64,000 bases of DNA from Paracoccus sigandri. GTDB taxonomy: Bacteria > Pseudomonadota > Alphaproteobacteria > Rhodobacterales > Rhodobacteraceae. Location of the stretch: the NCBI RefSeq assembly GCF_003709565.1, contig NZ_QNRC01000013.1:62001-126000 (forward strand), in the 5' to 3' direction. The notes beneath the pieces were generated by a model. That model had not been told where the DNA came from. It did no database searches and saw only the letters and a program-made list of their open reading frames with translations. The translations under genes and the position numbers were made by a program. This document shows positions 15,792 through 23,739 of this stretch, piece by piece. The first letter of the stretch is position 1. The number at the start of each line of letters is the position of its first letter.

Positions 15792-15838
15792 CGACCGCCC
15801 TGCCCTATGGGGTTTGCTCTTTGGTTCACTGAACCTGC

Positions 15839-15881
15839 GCAGGCGCGTTCTGGCTGCACAAACCGGGAACGCGCCTGCTTT
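15839..15881 (+). terminator. Intrinsic terminator after the cstA remnant
   Basis: GCAGGCGCGTT (15839-15849) pairs perfectly over 11 bases with AACGCGCCTGC (15868-15878), 18-base loop, followed by TTT. It is probably the original terminator of the cstA gene. Confidence 0.65.
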
Positions 15882-15930
15882 AGGGGCTGCTTATTTGCAC
15901 AGATTCTCAGTATCTGCGCGGGGTGCCAGT

Positions 15931-15977
15931 CCCTCCTAAGGGGCAGGTTACAGGTTCGAATCCTGTCGGGGTCACCA
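15931..15977 (+). repeat. 3' half of tRNA-Arg(CCU), probable attachment scar
   Basis: The sequence reads as a tRNA from the anticodon loop onward: loop CTCCTAA (15933-15939, anticodon CCT), 3' anticodon stem GGGGC, variable loop AGGTT, T arm ACAGG-TTCGAAT-CCTGT (15950-15966), acceptor strand CGGGGTC (15967-15973), discriminator A, then CCA. Upstream of 15931 neither the rest of the anticodon stem nor a D arm nor the partner GACCCCG is present, so it is not a gene. A break at the anticodon loop is typical of tyrosine-integrase sites. The orientation implies that the inserted element lies to the left. Confidence 0.75.
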
Positions 15978-16220
15978 TGCCAGCCCGCACCGCCCCTGCC
16001 CCCGCGACATGCCGGCCGCAGGTATACCGAACCGGATATTGCAGCCTGCCGGCGCCGGGTCCAGAAATCCCCTGCCCGGACAATCGCTTGCCAATTCGGC
16101 CCCGCCCCCCTGTTCCGGGAAATGGACCGAAGGTCAGGATGGACTGGATAAATACAACTTTAACTTGACTCGTCTATCCTGCCGGAAAAGATCGCTGTAC
16201 ATATTTCCCGGAGAATCAAT

Positions 16221-16463
16221 ATGATGAGAACATGTCTTGCGCTCGCAGCACTCGCCATGGTTGCGGCCTGCTCGATCAACCCCAGGAATTACGAAACCGA
16301 GCCGGTCACGGTCGAAACCGCCGAGGGGGCCGTAACCTGCCAGCTCTACACCAAGCGGATGCTGGACTGGGACCGCGCGGTCAGCCGCCCCGCCACGATG
16401 AGCGTCGAGGCCGCCGACGAGGTCTGCCGGGAAGAGGGCAGGCGCCAGCAGGCCGAGGGCTGA
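16221..16463 (+). CDS. Small lipoprotein of unknown function
   Basis: An 80-aa protein with a type II signal peptide; the lipobox VAAC places the lipidated cysteine at residue 17. The mature part is short and charged, with two more cysteines (VTCQLY and EVCREE). The start may be ATG 16221 or 16224; GGAG lies upstream. The upstream 240 bases after the tRNA scar are AT-rich near the gene, but I see no promoter pair with good spacing. Anchored in the outer or inner membrane; function unknown. Confidence 0.7.
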   Translation: MMRTCLALAALAMVAACSINPRNYETEPVTVETAEGAVTCQLYTKRMLDWDRAVSRPATMSVEAADEVCREEGRRQQAEG

Positions 16464-16538
16464 GCCCGCCATCCGGCCATGAAAAAGGCGGGCCCGGTCG
16501 CAGCCGGCCCGCCTGATCCTGCCTACCCGTCGCCGGGC

Positions 16539-17765
16539 TCAGATCGGATGATCGCCGGTCGCGTCGATGACGCGGGTGGGCAGGCCCATCTCGCCCAGCA
16601 GTTCCAGGAAGGGCCGGGCGGGCAGTTCCTCGACATTGACCATCTTCTTCACGTCCCAGACCCCGCGCGCGATCAGGATCGCGGCGGCGACGGGCGGCAC
16701 CCCGGCGGTATAGCTGATGCCCTGCGAGCCGACCTCGGTGAAGGCTTCCTTGTGGTCGGCGACGTTATAGACGAAGACCTCGCCCGGCTTGCCGTCCAGG
16801 CTGCCCTTGACCAGATCGCCGATGCAGGTCTTGCCCTCGTAGTCGGGCGCCAGGCTGGCCGGGTCGGGCAGCACCGCCTTGACCAGTTTCAGCGGCACGA
16901 CCTCCAGCCCCTCGGCGGTGGTCACCGGCTGTTCGGACAAGAGGCCCAGGTTCTTCAGCACGGTGAAGACGTTGATGTAGTGATCGCCGAAGCCCATCCA
17001 GAAGCGCACATCGGCGTCGGGATAGCGCGCGGCCAGGCTGTGGACCTCGTCATGGCCGGACAGATAGGCGGTGCGCTTGCCGACCACGGGCAGGTCCCAT
17101 TCGCGGCCGATCTCGAACATCGCGTTCTCTTTCCACGCGCCGCCCTGCCAGCTGTAGACCGTGCCGGTGAATTCGCGGAAATTGATCTCGGGGTCGAAAT
17201 TCGTCGCGAACCAGCGGCCATGCGAGCCGGCATTGATGTCCACGATGTCGATGCTGTCGATCCTGTCGAAATACTCGTCCTCGGCGAAGCGGGCATAGGC
17301 GTTCACCACACCCGGATCGAAACCCGCGCCCAGGATCGCGGTGATGCCGGCCTTCTCGACATCCTCGCGCCGCTTCCATTCATAGTTCGCATACCAGGGC
17401 GGCGTCTCGCAGATCTTGGCCGGATCCTCGTGGATCGCGGTGTCGATATAGGCCGCGCCGGCGCGGATGCAGCCTTCCAGCACCGTCATGTTGATGAAGG
17501 CAGAGCCCACATTGACCACGATCCCGGCCTCGAGCTTGCGGATCAGCGCCTCGACCGCATCGGAATCCATCGCGTCCAGCGCATGGCTGGTGAAGGGCAT
17601 CTGGTGCCCCTTCTCGCGCAGCGAGTCGATGATCGCGTCGGCCTTGGCGACGGTGCGGCTGGCGATGTGCAGATCGCCGAATTCGGCCGCCCATTGGGCA
17701 AGCTTGTGGGCCGAAACCTGCGCGACACCGCCCGCGCCGATGATCAGGACGTTCTTCTTGGCCAA
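16539..17765 (-). CDS. Carboxy(nor)spermidine synthase/dehydrogenase
   Basis: A 408-aa saccharopine-dehydrogenase-fold enzyme. The N-terminal Rossmann motif is LIIGAGGVAQVSAHKLA (residues 6-22), and GAGFDPGVVNAYARFA with DINAGSHG follows in the middle. Beside nspC this is carboxynorspermidine dehydrogenase, which joins putrescine or diaminopropane to aspartate beta-semialdehyde using NADPH. In alphaproteobacteria the product is usually carboxyspermidine. It starts 36 bases after the nspC stop and is surely co-transcribed. General lysine-pathway saccharopine reductases share the fold, but the pairing decides. Confidence 0.9.
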   Translation of the reverse strand: MAKKNVLIIGAGGVAQVSAHKLAQWAAEFGDLHIASRTVAKADAIIDSLREKGHQMPFTSHALDAMDSDAVEALIRKLEAGIVVNVGSAFINMTVLEGCIRAGAAYIDTAIHEDPAKICETPPWYANYEWKRREDVEKAGITAILGAGFDPGVVNAYARFAEDEYFDRIDSIDIVDINAGSHGRWFATNFDPEINFREFTGTVYSWQGGAWKENAMFEIGREWDLPVVGKRTAYLSGHDEVHSLAARYPDADVRFWMGFGDHYINVFTVLKNLGLLSEQPVTTAEGLEVVPLKLVKAVLPDPASLAPDYEGKTCIGDLVKGSLDGKPGEVFVYNVADHKEAFTEVGSQGISYTAGVPPVAAAILIARGVWDVKKMVNVEELPARPFLELLGEMGLPTRVIDATGDHPI

Positions 17766-17801
17766 TTCTGTCTCCTTCAGGTGGCAGAGGTTGGGGCGCC
17801 T

Positions 17802-18902
17802 TCAGCCAAGGCTGCCTTTGTAGTCGTCATAGGAAAAGCTGCGCGCGATGCGGATCGTTCCATCCTCTTCGCGAATCGCGATGGACGGCATGGCGACGCC
17901 GTTGAACCAGTTCTTCTTGACCATCGTATAGCCCGCCGCGTCGGCGATGCTGATCCGGTCGCCGATGGCCAGGGGCTGCGGAAAGCGCGCCTCGCCGAAG
18001 ATGTCGCCCGCCAGGCAGGTCTTGCCGGCGATCTGGTATTCGTGGGTGCCGTCCCGCGGCAGCTTGGCGGTCTCGCGATAGATCAGCAGGTCCAGCATAT
18101 GCGCCTCGATGCTGCTGTCGACGATGGCCACGTCCTTGCCGTTGTTGATGATGTCCAGGACCGAGACCTCCAGCGTGGTCGAGCGGGTGATGCTGGCCTC
18201 GCCCGGTTCAAGGAACGCCTGCACGCCGAAACGGTCCTGGAAGGCGCGCAGCCGGTCGGCCAGCCTTTCCAGCGGATAACCCTCGCCGGTGAAATGGATA
18301 CCGCCGCCCAAGGATACCCAGTCCAGCCGCTGCAGGATGTCGCCGAATTCGGTCTCGATCCGGGTCAGCTGGTGGTCGAACAGGTCGAAATCCGCGTTTT
18401 CGCAATTGTAGTGGATCATCACCCCGCTGATGCGGTCCATCGCCGACTCCAGCCGCGAGATGTCCCATTCGCCTAGGCGACTGAACGGCCGCGCCGGGTC
18501 GGCCAGGTCGAAGCCGCTGGTGGAAAAGCGCGGGTTCAGCCGCAACCCGCGGGTGATGCCGGCGGCCTTGTCGCCGAAGCGGTCCAGCTGCGACAGGCTG
18601 TTGAAGATGATCTTGTCGGCATAGGAAATCGCCTCGTCGATCTCGTGATCGGCCCAGGCGACGGAATAGGCATGGGTCTCCTTGCCGAATTCCTCGTGCC
18701 CCAGCCGCAGCTCGAACAGCGAGGACGAGGTGGTGCCGTCCATGTAGTCGCGCATGAAGCCGAAGACCGGCCAGGTGGCGAAGCATTTCAGCGCCAGCAG
18801 CGCCTTCGCGCCGCTGCGGTCGCGCAGAAACGCCACCTTTTCCATGTTCCGGCGCAGCGCGGCCTTGTCGATCAGGTAATAGGGCGTCTGCGGCTCGGTC
18901 AT
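17802..18902 (-). CDS. nspC: Carboxynorspermidine/carboxyspermidine decarboxylase
   Basis: A 366-aa PLP enzyme of the alanine-racemase-fold (group IV decarboxylase) family that decarboxylates carboxyspermidine to spermidine. The PLP lysine is Lys39 in LLALKCFATW. HYNCENAD and LGGGIHFTGEGYP follow in the barrel, and CLAGDIFGE with the PLP-domain cysteine lies near the end. I chose ATG 18902 (MTEPQTPYYLIDK), with GAAGG seven bases upstream, over an earlier in-frame start that adds a basic stretch. It is the first gene of the pair. The 100 bases upstream hold no obvious regulatory motif. Confidence 0.92.
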   Translation of the reverse strand: MTEPQTPYYLIDKAALRRNMEKVAFLRDRSGAKALLALKCFATWPVFGFMRDYMDGTTSSSLFELRLGHEEFGKETHAYSVAWADHEIDEAISYADKIIFNSLSQLDRFGDKAAGITRGLRLNPRFSTSGFDLADPARPFSRLGEWDISRLESAMDRISGVMIHYNCENADFDLFDHQLTRIETEFGDILQRLDWVSLGGGIHFTGEGYPLERLADRLRAFQDRFGVQAFLEPGEASITRSTTLEVSVLDIINNGKDVAIVDSSIEAHMLDLLIYRETAKLPRDGTHEYQIAGKTCLAGDIFGEARFPQPLAIGDRISIADAAGYTMVKKNWFNGVAMPSIAIREEDGTIRIARSFSYDDYKGSLG

Positions 18903-19002
18903 GAGGCAACCTTCGAGGGGCAAAAGCGGAAGGGCCGATATAGTCCCCTGCCCCGGTTTTCGCAAGGAAGGCTGACAGCCGCGTGACAGTCCGGCGACGG
19001 TG

Positions 19003-19386
19003 CTATGCGTTGCCGGCGAAGCGGCGGAATTCGCGCTTCAGCAATTCCAGCTCGGCGCGCAGATGCTCGACCTCGGCGACCAGGTCGTCGGCCAGGACCG
19101 AGCCCGCCAGCAGCGGCAGCCGCGCCAGCAGCGCCGCGCCGGGGCCGGGCGGCTCGTCGCCCTGGCCGTCATCGGCGATCAGCACCAGGCTGTGGATGCC
19201 GTCGGACAGGAACCGGGCGGGCAGGTCGGCCTCGATGCGCCAGGCGCCGTCGCCCGCCGGGGTGACGCTGGCCGTCGCCACCACCTGCGACAGATGGGTG
19301 ACGACGACGCGGCCGGGCGCCTGCGGGCTTGCCAGGACGCCACTCCATCTGCCCGCCTTCAGGCCGTGATCGTCGAATTCGCTCAT
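19003..19386 (-). CDS. 127-aa hypothetical protein with C-terminal coiled coil
   Basis: Begins MSEFDDHGLKAGRWSGVL, continues as a beta-rich domain (about 10-75, including IEADLPARFLSDGIHSLVLI) and ends in a helix VAEVEHLRAELELLKREFRR that can form a coiled coil. It starts 23 bases after the upstream DUF6478-like gene and is probably co-transcribed with it and ilvD. I do not recognise the family; the pair looks specific to the Rhodobacteraceae. No signal peptide or membrane span. Confidence 0.65.
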   Translation of the reverse strand: MSEFDDHGLKAGRWSGVLASPQAPGRVVVTHLSQVVATASVTPAGDGAWRIEADLPARFLSDGIHSLVLIADDGQGDEPPGPGAALLARLPLLAGSVLADDLVAEVEHLRAELELLKREFRRFAGNA

Positions 19387-19409
19387 CTCCGGCTCCTTGC
19401 TGCGGCGGT

Positions 19410-20186
19410 TCAGATATCGGCGCGACTGTGGCGCGACATGACCAGGTCGGTCAGGGTCACGGCATTCATGTGCGGCGCCTCGAAGATCAGGTCCAGCCAC
19501 AGCTTGTCCACCGCGCGCCGGCTCAGCTCGGCATAGCCCAGGTCGAATTCCACCACCCGTTCGGTGGTGCGGCCGGTCACGGGCTCGCCCAGCTGGCGCA
19601 GGATCACCTCGGTATTCGGCCCCTGAGAGATGTTCAGCCGCCCATAGACGGTGATCGGCCGTTCCGATTGCAGCGCCGTTCCCAGGCGCAGGATGTGATG
19701 GGCCGACAGCGCCTCGCGGGCGTCGGGGGGCAGGTCCAGCGACAGCGACAGATAGCTGCCGGCAAAGCCCATCACCTCCAGCCGCAGCCCGTAGGGCGCA
19801 AGGTCCGTCGCCCGGCGGTTGACCTGCTGGCGCAGGATCAGCGAGCGGTGCGGGCAGTCGTGCCACAGCGCGACCTCCTCGCCCAGCCGCTGGCCGTTTT
19901 CCGGGGCGGCCATGCCGGCGGGCTGCATCGGGCCGCTGAACATCATCGGCCGCCAGCGCCAGTCGGTGCCCGGCGGGAAATGCAGCGCCTCGACCGGAGT
20001 GCCGGACTGGGCGGCGGCCTCGCTGGCCTGCAGGAACAGCGACAGGTCGCGGCGCAGGTCCTGCGCCTCTTCGCGCAGGCGGCGGCCGGGGCGCTTGCTT
20101 CCCGCGCGGACCGCCGCGCCAAGGCGCCGCCATTGCTCGGCCGCGCGGCGCCTGATCCGCCTGCCAAGCCAGCTGGAAGGATCCAT
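19410..20186 (-). CDS. DUF6478-like protein
   Basis: A 258-aa cytosolic protein, MDPSSWLGRRIRRRAAEQW at its start, with a basic N-terminal helix, a central beta-rich region (FPPGTDWRWRPMMFSGP) and a C-terminal region with EFDLGYAELSRRAVDKLWLD. I recall this type as DUF6478, common in Rhodobacteraceae and without known function. ATG 20186 is preferred: it lies 16 bases after the ilvD stop with a GGGG upstream, whereas the longer start at 20222 would overlap ilvD. It is followed closely by the 127-aa gene. Confidence 0.65.
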   Translation of the reverse strand: MDPSSWLGRRIRRRAAEQWRRLGAAVRAGSKRPGRRLREEAQDLRRDLSLFLQASEAAAQSGTPVEALHFPPGTDWRWRPMMFSGPMQPAGMAAPENGQRLGEEVALWHDCPHRSLILRQQVNRRATDLAPYGLRLEVMGFAGSYLSLSLDLPPDAREALSAHHILRLGTALQSERPITVYGRLNISQGPNTEVILRQLGEPVTGRTTERVVEFDLGYAELSRRAVDKLWLDLIFEAPHMNAVTLTDLVMSRHSRADI

Positions 20187-20202
20187 CGCCACCCCGCGCG
20201 TC

Positions 20203-21936
20203 CTATTGATCCATGTAGACATGGGTCTCGGCCGTCGCGCCGGGATGGGTCACCGCCCCCCAGCGCGCCCCGCCGACAAGCTGCGCGTATTTCCACAGCG
20301 CGCCCGAGGCATAGTCGGTCCTGCGCGGCCCGGCCCAGTCCGCCTTGCGCGCGGCCAGTTCCTCATCGCTCAGCGCCACGCTGATTTCGCCCTTCACGGC
20401 GTCCAGCGTGATCATGTCGCCGTCGCGGATCAGCGCGATGGGACCGCCATGCGCCGCCTCGGGGCCGACATGGCCGACGCAGAAGCCGCGCGTCGCGCCC
20501 GAGAACCGGCCGTCGGTGATCAGCGCCACCTTCTTGCCCATGCCCTGCCCCGACAGCGCGGCGGTGGTGGCCAGCATCTCGCGCATTCCCGGCCCGCCCG
20601 CGGGACCCTCGTTGCGGATCACGATCACCTCGCCCTCGCGATAGTCGCGGTTCTGGACGGCGGCGAAGGCGTCCTCCTCGGATTCGAAGACGCGGGCGGG
20701 GCCGGTGAAGACCTGCTCCTGGGGCGCCATGCCGGCGACCTTCACGATGGCCCCGTCGGGCGCCAGGTTGCCGCGCAGGCCCACCACGCCGCCGGTCGGG
20801 CTGAGCGGCGCGTCGACCGGATGGATCACCTTGCCGTCGATGGCGCGGTCGACCAGGTCCAGCTCCTCGCCGATGGTCCGGCCGGTGGCGGTGATGCAAT
20901 CCTCGTGGATCAGTCCGGCGCGGCGCAATTCGCGCATCACGACCGGCACGCCGCCCGCCTCGAACAGGTCCTTGGCGACGTAATCCCCGCCCGGCCGCAG
21001 GTTCACGAAATAGGGCGTGTCGCGGAAGATGTCGCAGACGTCGAACAGGTCGAAGGCGATCCCGGCCTCATGCGCGATGGCCGGCAGGTGCAGCCCGCCA
21101 TTCGTGGACCCGCCGGTGCAGGCCACCACCCTTGCGGCGTTTTCCAGCGACTTGCGGGTCACGATGTCGCGGGCGCGGATGTTTTGCTCGATCAGCCGCA
21201 TCACCGCCTCGCCCGAGGCCAGCCCATACTGGTCGCGGCTTTCATAAGGTGCGGGGGCCCCCGAGGAATTCGGCAGCGCCAGCCCGATCGCCTCGGAGAC
21301 GCAGGCCATGGTATTCGCGGTATATTGCCCGCCGCAGGCCCCGGCCGAGGGGCAGGCGACGCGCTCCAGGATCTCCAGTTCCGCATCCGACATGTTGCCG
21401 GCCTGGTGCTGGCCCACGGCCTCGAACACGTCCTGGACCACCACGTCGCGGCCGTTCAGCCGCCCCGGCAGGATCGAGCCGCCATAGATGAAGACCGAGG
21501 GCACGTTCAGCCGCACCATCGCCATCATCATGCCGGGCAGCGACTTGTCGCAGCCCGCAAGCCCGACCAGCGCGTCATAGCAATGGCCGCGCATGGTCAG
21601 CTCCACCGTGTCGGCGATGGCGTCGCGGCTGGCCAGGCTTGACCGCATCCCCTCATGCCCCATGGCGATGCCGTCGGTGACGGTGATCGTGGTGAATTCG
21701 CGCGGGCAGCCGCCGGCCTTCTTGACGCCCTGCTTGACCGACTGCGCCTGCCGGTTCAGCGCGATATTGCAGGGCGCGGCCTCGTTCCAGCAGGTGGCGA
21801 CGCCGACCCAGGGGGAATGGATCTCCTCCTCGGAGATGCCCATCGCATAGAAATAGCTGCGATGGGGCGCGCGGGCCGGCCCTTCGGTGACATGGCGGCT
21901 GGGCAGCCGCGACTTGTCGAAACGCAGATTCTTCAT
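20203..21936 (-). CDS. ilvD: Dihydroxy-acid dehydratase
   Basis: A 577-aa IlvD/Edd-family enzyme, the usual length, that dehydrates dihydroxyisovalerate and dihydroxymethylvalerate in valine and isoleucine synthesis. The cluster cysteines are Cys56 (AAPCN), Cys129 ([10 protein letters not shown]) and Cys201 ([11 protein letters not shown]). The carbamylated-lysine segment is CDK at 129-131. I chose ATG 21936 ([13 protein letters not shown]), with a GGGGG upstream. Sugar-acid dehydratases share the fold, but the N terminus and length fit ilvD. It lies 59 bases after phhB and 16 bases before the DUF6478-like gene. Confidence 0.93.
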   Translation of the reverse strand: MKNLRFDKSRLPSRHVTEGPARAPHRSYFYAMGISEEEIHSPWVGVATCWNEAAPCNIALNRQAQSVKQGVKKAGGCPREFTTITVTDGIAMGHEGMRSSLASRDAIADTVELTMRGHCYDALVGLAGCDKSLPGMMMAMVRLNVPSVFIYGGSILPGRLNGRDVVVQDVFEAVGQHQAGNMSDAELEILERVACPSAGACGGQYTANTMACVSEAIGLALPNSSGAPAPYESRDQYGLASGEAVMRLIEQNIRARDIVTRKSLENAARVVACTGGSTNGGLHLPAIAHEAGIAFDLFDVCDIFRDTPYFVNLRPGGDYVAKDLFEAGGVPVVMRELRRAGLIHEDCITATGRTIGEELDLVDRAIDGKVIHPVDAPLSPTGGVVGLRGNLAPDGAIVKVAGMAPQEQVFTGPARVFESEEDAFAAVQNRDYREGEVIVIRNEGPAGGPGMREMLATTAALSGQGMGKKVALITDGRFSGATRGFCVGHVGPEAAHGGPIALIRDGDMITLDAVKGEISVALSDEELAARKADWAGPRRTDYASGALWKYAQLVGGARWGAVTHPGATAETHVYMDQ

Positions 21937-21995
21937 CGTCACCCCCTGTCCACACCCTATACGGGAATAGACCGGGGCAGGCGGCGGGACAAGCC

Positions 21996-22331
21996 TCAGG
22001 CGACCAGAGCGTCCAGCCTTGCCGCGCAAATGAAGTCGTTCTGCGTCAGCCCCTTGGCCTCGTGCGTGGTGAAGGCCACCTCGCAATAGCCCCAGCCGAA
22101 GGCGATGTCGGGATGGTGGCCCTGCTTGTTGCCCAGCCAGGCGGCCAGGTTGGCCATCTCGACCGCCTTGGCGAAACCCTTGAATTCGAATCGGCGGCGG
22201 ATCGTCGTGCCGTCATCGGACAGCACCCAGCCCTGCAGCTGCTCCATCAGCGCCTGCGCCTCGTCGCGGCTCATCGGGTCCACGCCGCCCTTGCAGGGCT
22301 CGCAGCTCTGGCTGGCTAGGTCGGTGGTCAT
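21996..22331 (-). CDS. phhB: Pterin-4a-carbinolamine dehydratase
   Basis: A 111-aa protein that dehydrates the 4a-carbinolamine made by phenylalanine hydroxylase, so that the pterin cofactor can be recycled. The family motif is [19 protein letters not shown] with the paired histidines, followed by [15 protein letters not shown] 22331 has GGAGG upstream; only 10 bases separate it from phhA, so the two are one operon. The cytosolic enzyme also dimerises in some species to act as a coactivator, which is not shown here. Confidence 0.93.
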   Translation of the reverse strand: MTTDLASQSCEPCKGGVDPMSRDEAQALMEQLQGWVLSDDGTTIRRRFEFKGFAKAVEMANLAAWLGNKQGHHPDIAFGWGYCEVAFTTHEAKGLTQNDFICAARLDALVA

Positions 22332-22341
22332 CGCATCCTCC

Positions 22342-23133
22342 TTACGCGGCATCCTTGGGCGGGTATTTCGGCGCGTGCAGCCCCAGGCGGCGCGCCTCGG
22401 CAATGTCGGCCAGCAGGTCGCGCCGTGCCGCCGCGAACAATTCGTCCAGATCCTCTATCACGAAATAGACCGGCTGGTGAATGTCGATGCGATAGGGCGT
22501 GCGCAGCATGTCGATCACGTCGAAGGGCCGATGCTCGGGACCATCCGACAGCGACCAGGGCAGTTCCGTCACCGAGCTGGCCAGCCCCGATCCCAGCGCC
22601 TTCAGCGCCCCATCCTCGCGCAGCAGCCCGAATTCGATCGAGAACCAGTAGAGCCGGATCAGCCAGCTGTAATCGGCCTTGTCGCAGCGCGTCCCCGCCT
22701 CGCCGATGGCCTGGGAAAAGGCGGCGAAGGCCGGATCGGTCAGCAGCGGCGTATGGCCGAAGATCTCGTGGAAGATGTCCGGCTCCTCGATATAGTCGAA
22801 ATGCTTGCGCTTGCGGATGAAGCTGGCGGCGGGGAAGGTGCGTTCGGACAGCATCCCGAAGAACCGCCCGAAGCCGATCAGCGCGGGCACCGGCTGCACC
22901 CGCCAGCCGGTCAGCGCGCCCAGCTTCGCCGAGACGTCGGGGCATTGCGGCACCCGGTCGGCGGGCAGGTCCAGAAGCTTCAGCCCGTTCAGATAGGGCC
23001 GCGCCATATGCGCGCGCACGGCCGGCAGCTGCCGGGCGACCAGATCGCGCCAGACGGCGTTTTCCTGGTCGTCATAGGCGATGAACCCCTGCGCATCGGG
23101 GGTCTTGGCTTCGTATTCGGTCGATTTGGGCAT
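22342..23133 (-). CDS. phhA: Phenylalanine 4-monooxygenase
   Basis: A 263-aa bacterial-length, iron- and pterin-dependent hydroxylase that turns phenylalanine into tyrosine. The iron ligands are His122 and His127 (FHEIFGHTP) and Glu167 (YWFSIEFGL). RTFPAASFIR and DIHQPVYFVIEDLDEL are also conserved. GGAGGA lies seven bases before the start. It leads the phhA-phhB operon and diverges from an Lrp-type regulator 126 bases away, which probably controls it in response to aromatic amino acids. Confidence 0.95.
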   Translation of the reverse strand: MPKSTEYEAKTPDAQGFIAYDDQENAVWRDLVARQLPAVRAHMARPYLNGLKLLDLPADRVPQCPDVSAKLGALTGWRVQPVPALIGFGRFFGMLSERTFPAASFIRKRKHFDYIEEPDIFHEIFGHTPLLTDPAFAAFSQAIGEAGTRCDKADYSWLIRLYWFSIEFGLLREDGALKALGSGLASSVTELPWSLSDGPEHRPFDVIDMLRTPYRIDIHQPVYFVIEDLDELFAAARRDLLADIAEARRLGLHAPKYPPKDAA

Positions 23134-23173
23134 CCCGGATCCTCCTTTCCGCAGATCTTTCGATCATACCAGA

Positions 23174-23183
23174 TTCAGCGGAA
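23174..23183. promoter_or_regulatory. Candidate Lrp-type operator 1
   Basis: TTC-N4-GAA dyad within CAGATTCAGCGGAAATTT (23169-23186), in the phhA promoter region. It is matched by a second copy 54 bases away, centre to centre. The repeat is seen; binding by the neighbouring Lrp protein is inference. Confidence 0.45.
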
Positions 23184-23227
23184 ATTTCTTGCCCATCGCG
23201 GCAGGGATGCGATGATAAGGGGCAGAT

Positions 23228-23237
23228 TTCACCTGAA
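23228..23237. promoter_or_regulatory. Candidate Lrp-type operator 2
   Basis: TTC-N4-GAA dyad within CAGATTTCACCTGAATTT (23223-23240), just before the Lrp gene start. It matches 12 of 18 positions of operator 1 in direct alignment and could serve autoregulation. Confidence 0.45.
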
Positions 23238-23259
23238 TTTGTCCATATGCGGGAATGCG

Positions 23260-23721
23260 ATGCCCGAGCTTGACGATACCGACCGCCGGCTTCTGCGACT
23301 GTTGCAGCAGGACGCCACCCTGTCCACCCAGGCGCTGGCCGAGGCCGCGGGCCTGTCCAGTTCCCCGGCATGGCGGCGGGTGCGCCGGCTGATGGACGAG
23401 GGCGTGATCGCGCGGCAGGTGGCGCTGGTGCCGCCCGCCAAGGCCGGGATGCACGCGATGGCCTATGTGCAGGTCTCGCTTCTGCAACATACCGAGGACA
23501 CGCTGGCCCGCTTCGACCGCTTCGTGCAGACCGAGGACCAGGTCGTCGAATGCGCGACGATCACCGGCAGCTCGGACTATCTGCTGAAGATCGTCGCCCC
23601 CGACCCCGAGGGGCTGGAGCATTTCATCATGCGCCGGCTGCTGGCGCTGGGGATCGTGCGCGGCACGCAGACGAATTTCGTGCTGCGGCAGACGAAATAC
23701 TCGACCGCCATGCCGGTCTGA
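23260..23721 (+). CDS. Lrp/AsnC-family regulator, probable phhA regulator
   Basis: A 153-aa regulator. Residues 1-60 are the winged helix (DDTDRRLLRLLQQDATLSTQ, AGLSSSPAWRRVRRLMDEGV) and residues about 65-145 the RAM ligand-binding domain (VECATITGSSDYLLKIVAPD). ATG 23260 is preceded by GGGA. It diverges from phhA; in many proteobacteria an AsnC/Lrp protein next to phhA activates it with phenylalanine or tyrosine as ligand. The target assignment comes from position and the two dyads between the genes. Confidence 0.88.
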   Translation: MPELDDTDRRLLRLLQQDATLSTQALAEAAGLSSSPAWRRVRRLMDEGVIARQVALVPPAKAGMHAMAYVQVSLLQHTEDTLARFDRFVQTEDQVVECATITGSSDYLLKIVAPDPEGLEHFIMRRLLALGIVRGTQTNFVLRQTKYSTAMPV

Positions 23722-23739
23722 GCGCGCGCGCCCGCGCCG

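Noticed and set aside
15898..15977. A complete tRNA-Arg gene
   Set aside because: No 5' acceptor strand, no D arm and only two or three pairs in the anticodon stem. Only the 3' half is present.
16165..16203. Sigma-70 promoter before the small lipoprotein
   Set aside because: TTGACT and TACATA are 27 bases apart, too far for a normal promoter.
16479..18476. Long forward open frame (665 codons)
   Set aside because: It is antisense to the carboxyspermidine pair, whose reverse-strand products have clear enzyme motifs. Its composition is that of a high-GC shadow frame.
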